DNA of 64,000 nt from Zea mays (Eukaryota; Streptophyta; Magnoliopsida; Poales; Poaceae): NCBI RefSeq assembly GCF_902167145.1, contig NC_050101.1:114047789-114111788 (forward strand), in the 5' to 3' direction. The notes below the pieces were generated by a model. That model saw nothing but the letters and a program-made list of their open reading frames with translations. It made no database searches and was not told where the DNA came from. This document shows positions 63,759 through 64,000 of this stretch, piece by piece (position 1 is the first letter of the stretch; the number at the start of each line of letters is the position of its first letter). A program made the translations under genes and the position numbers.

Positions 63759-64000
63759 AGCCGAAGCCGAAGCTCCTTGGAGATTTAGATAGTAGTCTGT
63801 AAACAGTACTTGAGAAACTTTTGAGATAACTTTTGTAAATGTAACTACAACTTGTCTTTAATGAATTCTGTTCATACCTTATTATATATCCTTTGATGTA
63901 TGAGAAATGCTTTGATGTGGACGAAATTTTCTTTTGAGCTGAAGGCGAAAAAACACCTTCCCTTCTTTTCGTACGCAACGAAGCATAGAAAACAACATTT

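Larger units (their letters stand above)
59832..64000 (+). mobile_element. LTR retrotransposon D (gypsy-type, incomplete at window edge)
   Basis: 5' LTR 59832-60400 (569 bp, TGTTGG..CCAACA), inserted in the LTR of element C. The internal region follows with one long intron-containing ORF and no gag-pol inside the window. It is rich in CCTTCGG/CGAAGC words. The 3' LTR and most of the internal region lie beyond 64000, so the target duplication cannot be checked. Confidence 0.75.

Overview
The window looks like a grass nuclear genome, most likely maize (Zea mays) or a close relative. It holds nested Opie/Ji-type Sirevirus (Ty1/copia) retrotransposons whose LTRs carry CACCGGAC..GTCCGGTG palindromes, a CACTA (En/Spm) element with TTTGCCGAGTG subterminal repeats, Tourist-, Stowaway- and hAT-type non-autonomous elements, a tRNA-derived SINE, and one host gene encoding a plant protein phosphatase 2A catalytic subunit. 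Species and family assignments rest on recognised motifs, not on database searches.

Layout. Positions 1-2613 are AT-rich intergenic DNA with nothing firmly recognisable. Positions 2614-31741 are one Russian-doll insertion. Minus-strand Sirevirus A (TSD GTGTG) has a 20.5 kb CACTA element (11136-31670, TSD ATA) in its 5' LTR. That CACTA element in turn carries a 2.4 kb solo LTR (15841-18227, TSD CCTTC) inside its transposase gene and an apparently intact Sirevirus B (20376-29787, TSD CTATT). All four target-site duplications can be read directly and fix the order of events: A, then CACTA, then the solo-LTR parent and B. Positions 31742-36270 are intergenic with several small terminal-inverted-repeat elements.

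Positions 36.3-52.8 kb are the plus-strand PP2A catalytic-subunit gene: six exons, 306 codons, every intron GT-AG. Introns 2, 4 and 5 total about 14 kb and are packed with elements: a Stowaway, a ~0.9 kb-armed fold-back made of copia gag-like sequence, a decayed copia pol with a MITE in it, a LINE tail, a small LTR element with an IQ-motif ORF and an extra inverted LTR, a 1.03 kb hAT-type element, and a SINE. Two of these could form long intronic hairpin RNA.

Positions 52.8-64 kb are intergenic: a decayed LTR, a hAT transposase pseudogene split by a solo LTR (TSD GTCGC), the 5' part of a third A-like Sirevirus (C), and, inserted in C's LTR, the 5' part of an LTR element (D) that runs off the window. 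D carries an intron-containing ORF of the 'putative gypsy-type transposon' family, with its own TATA-like box and one premature stop.

The only probable functional host gene is PP2A-C. The rest is transposon biology, and the points most worth pursuing are the palindromic or composite structures: 44858-46769, 38518-40305 and 30320-31320.
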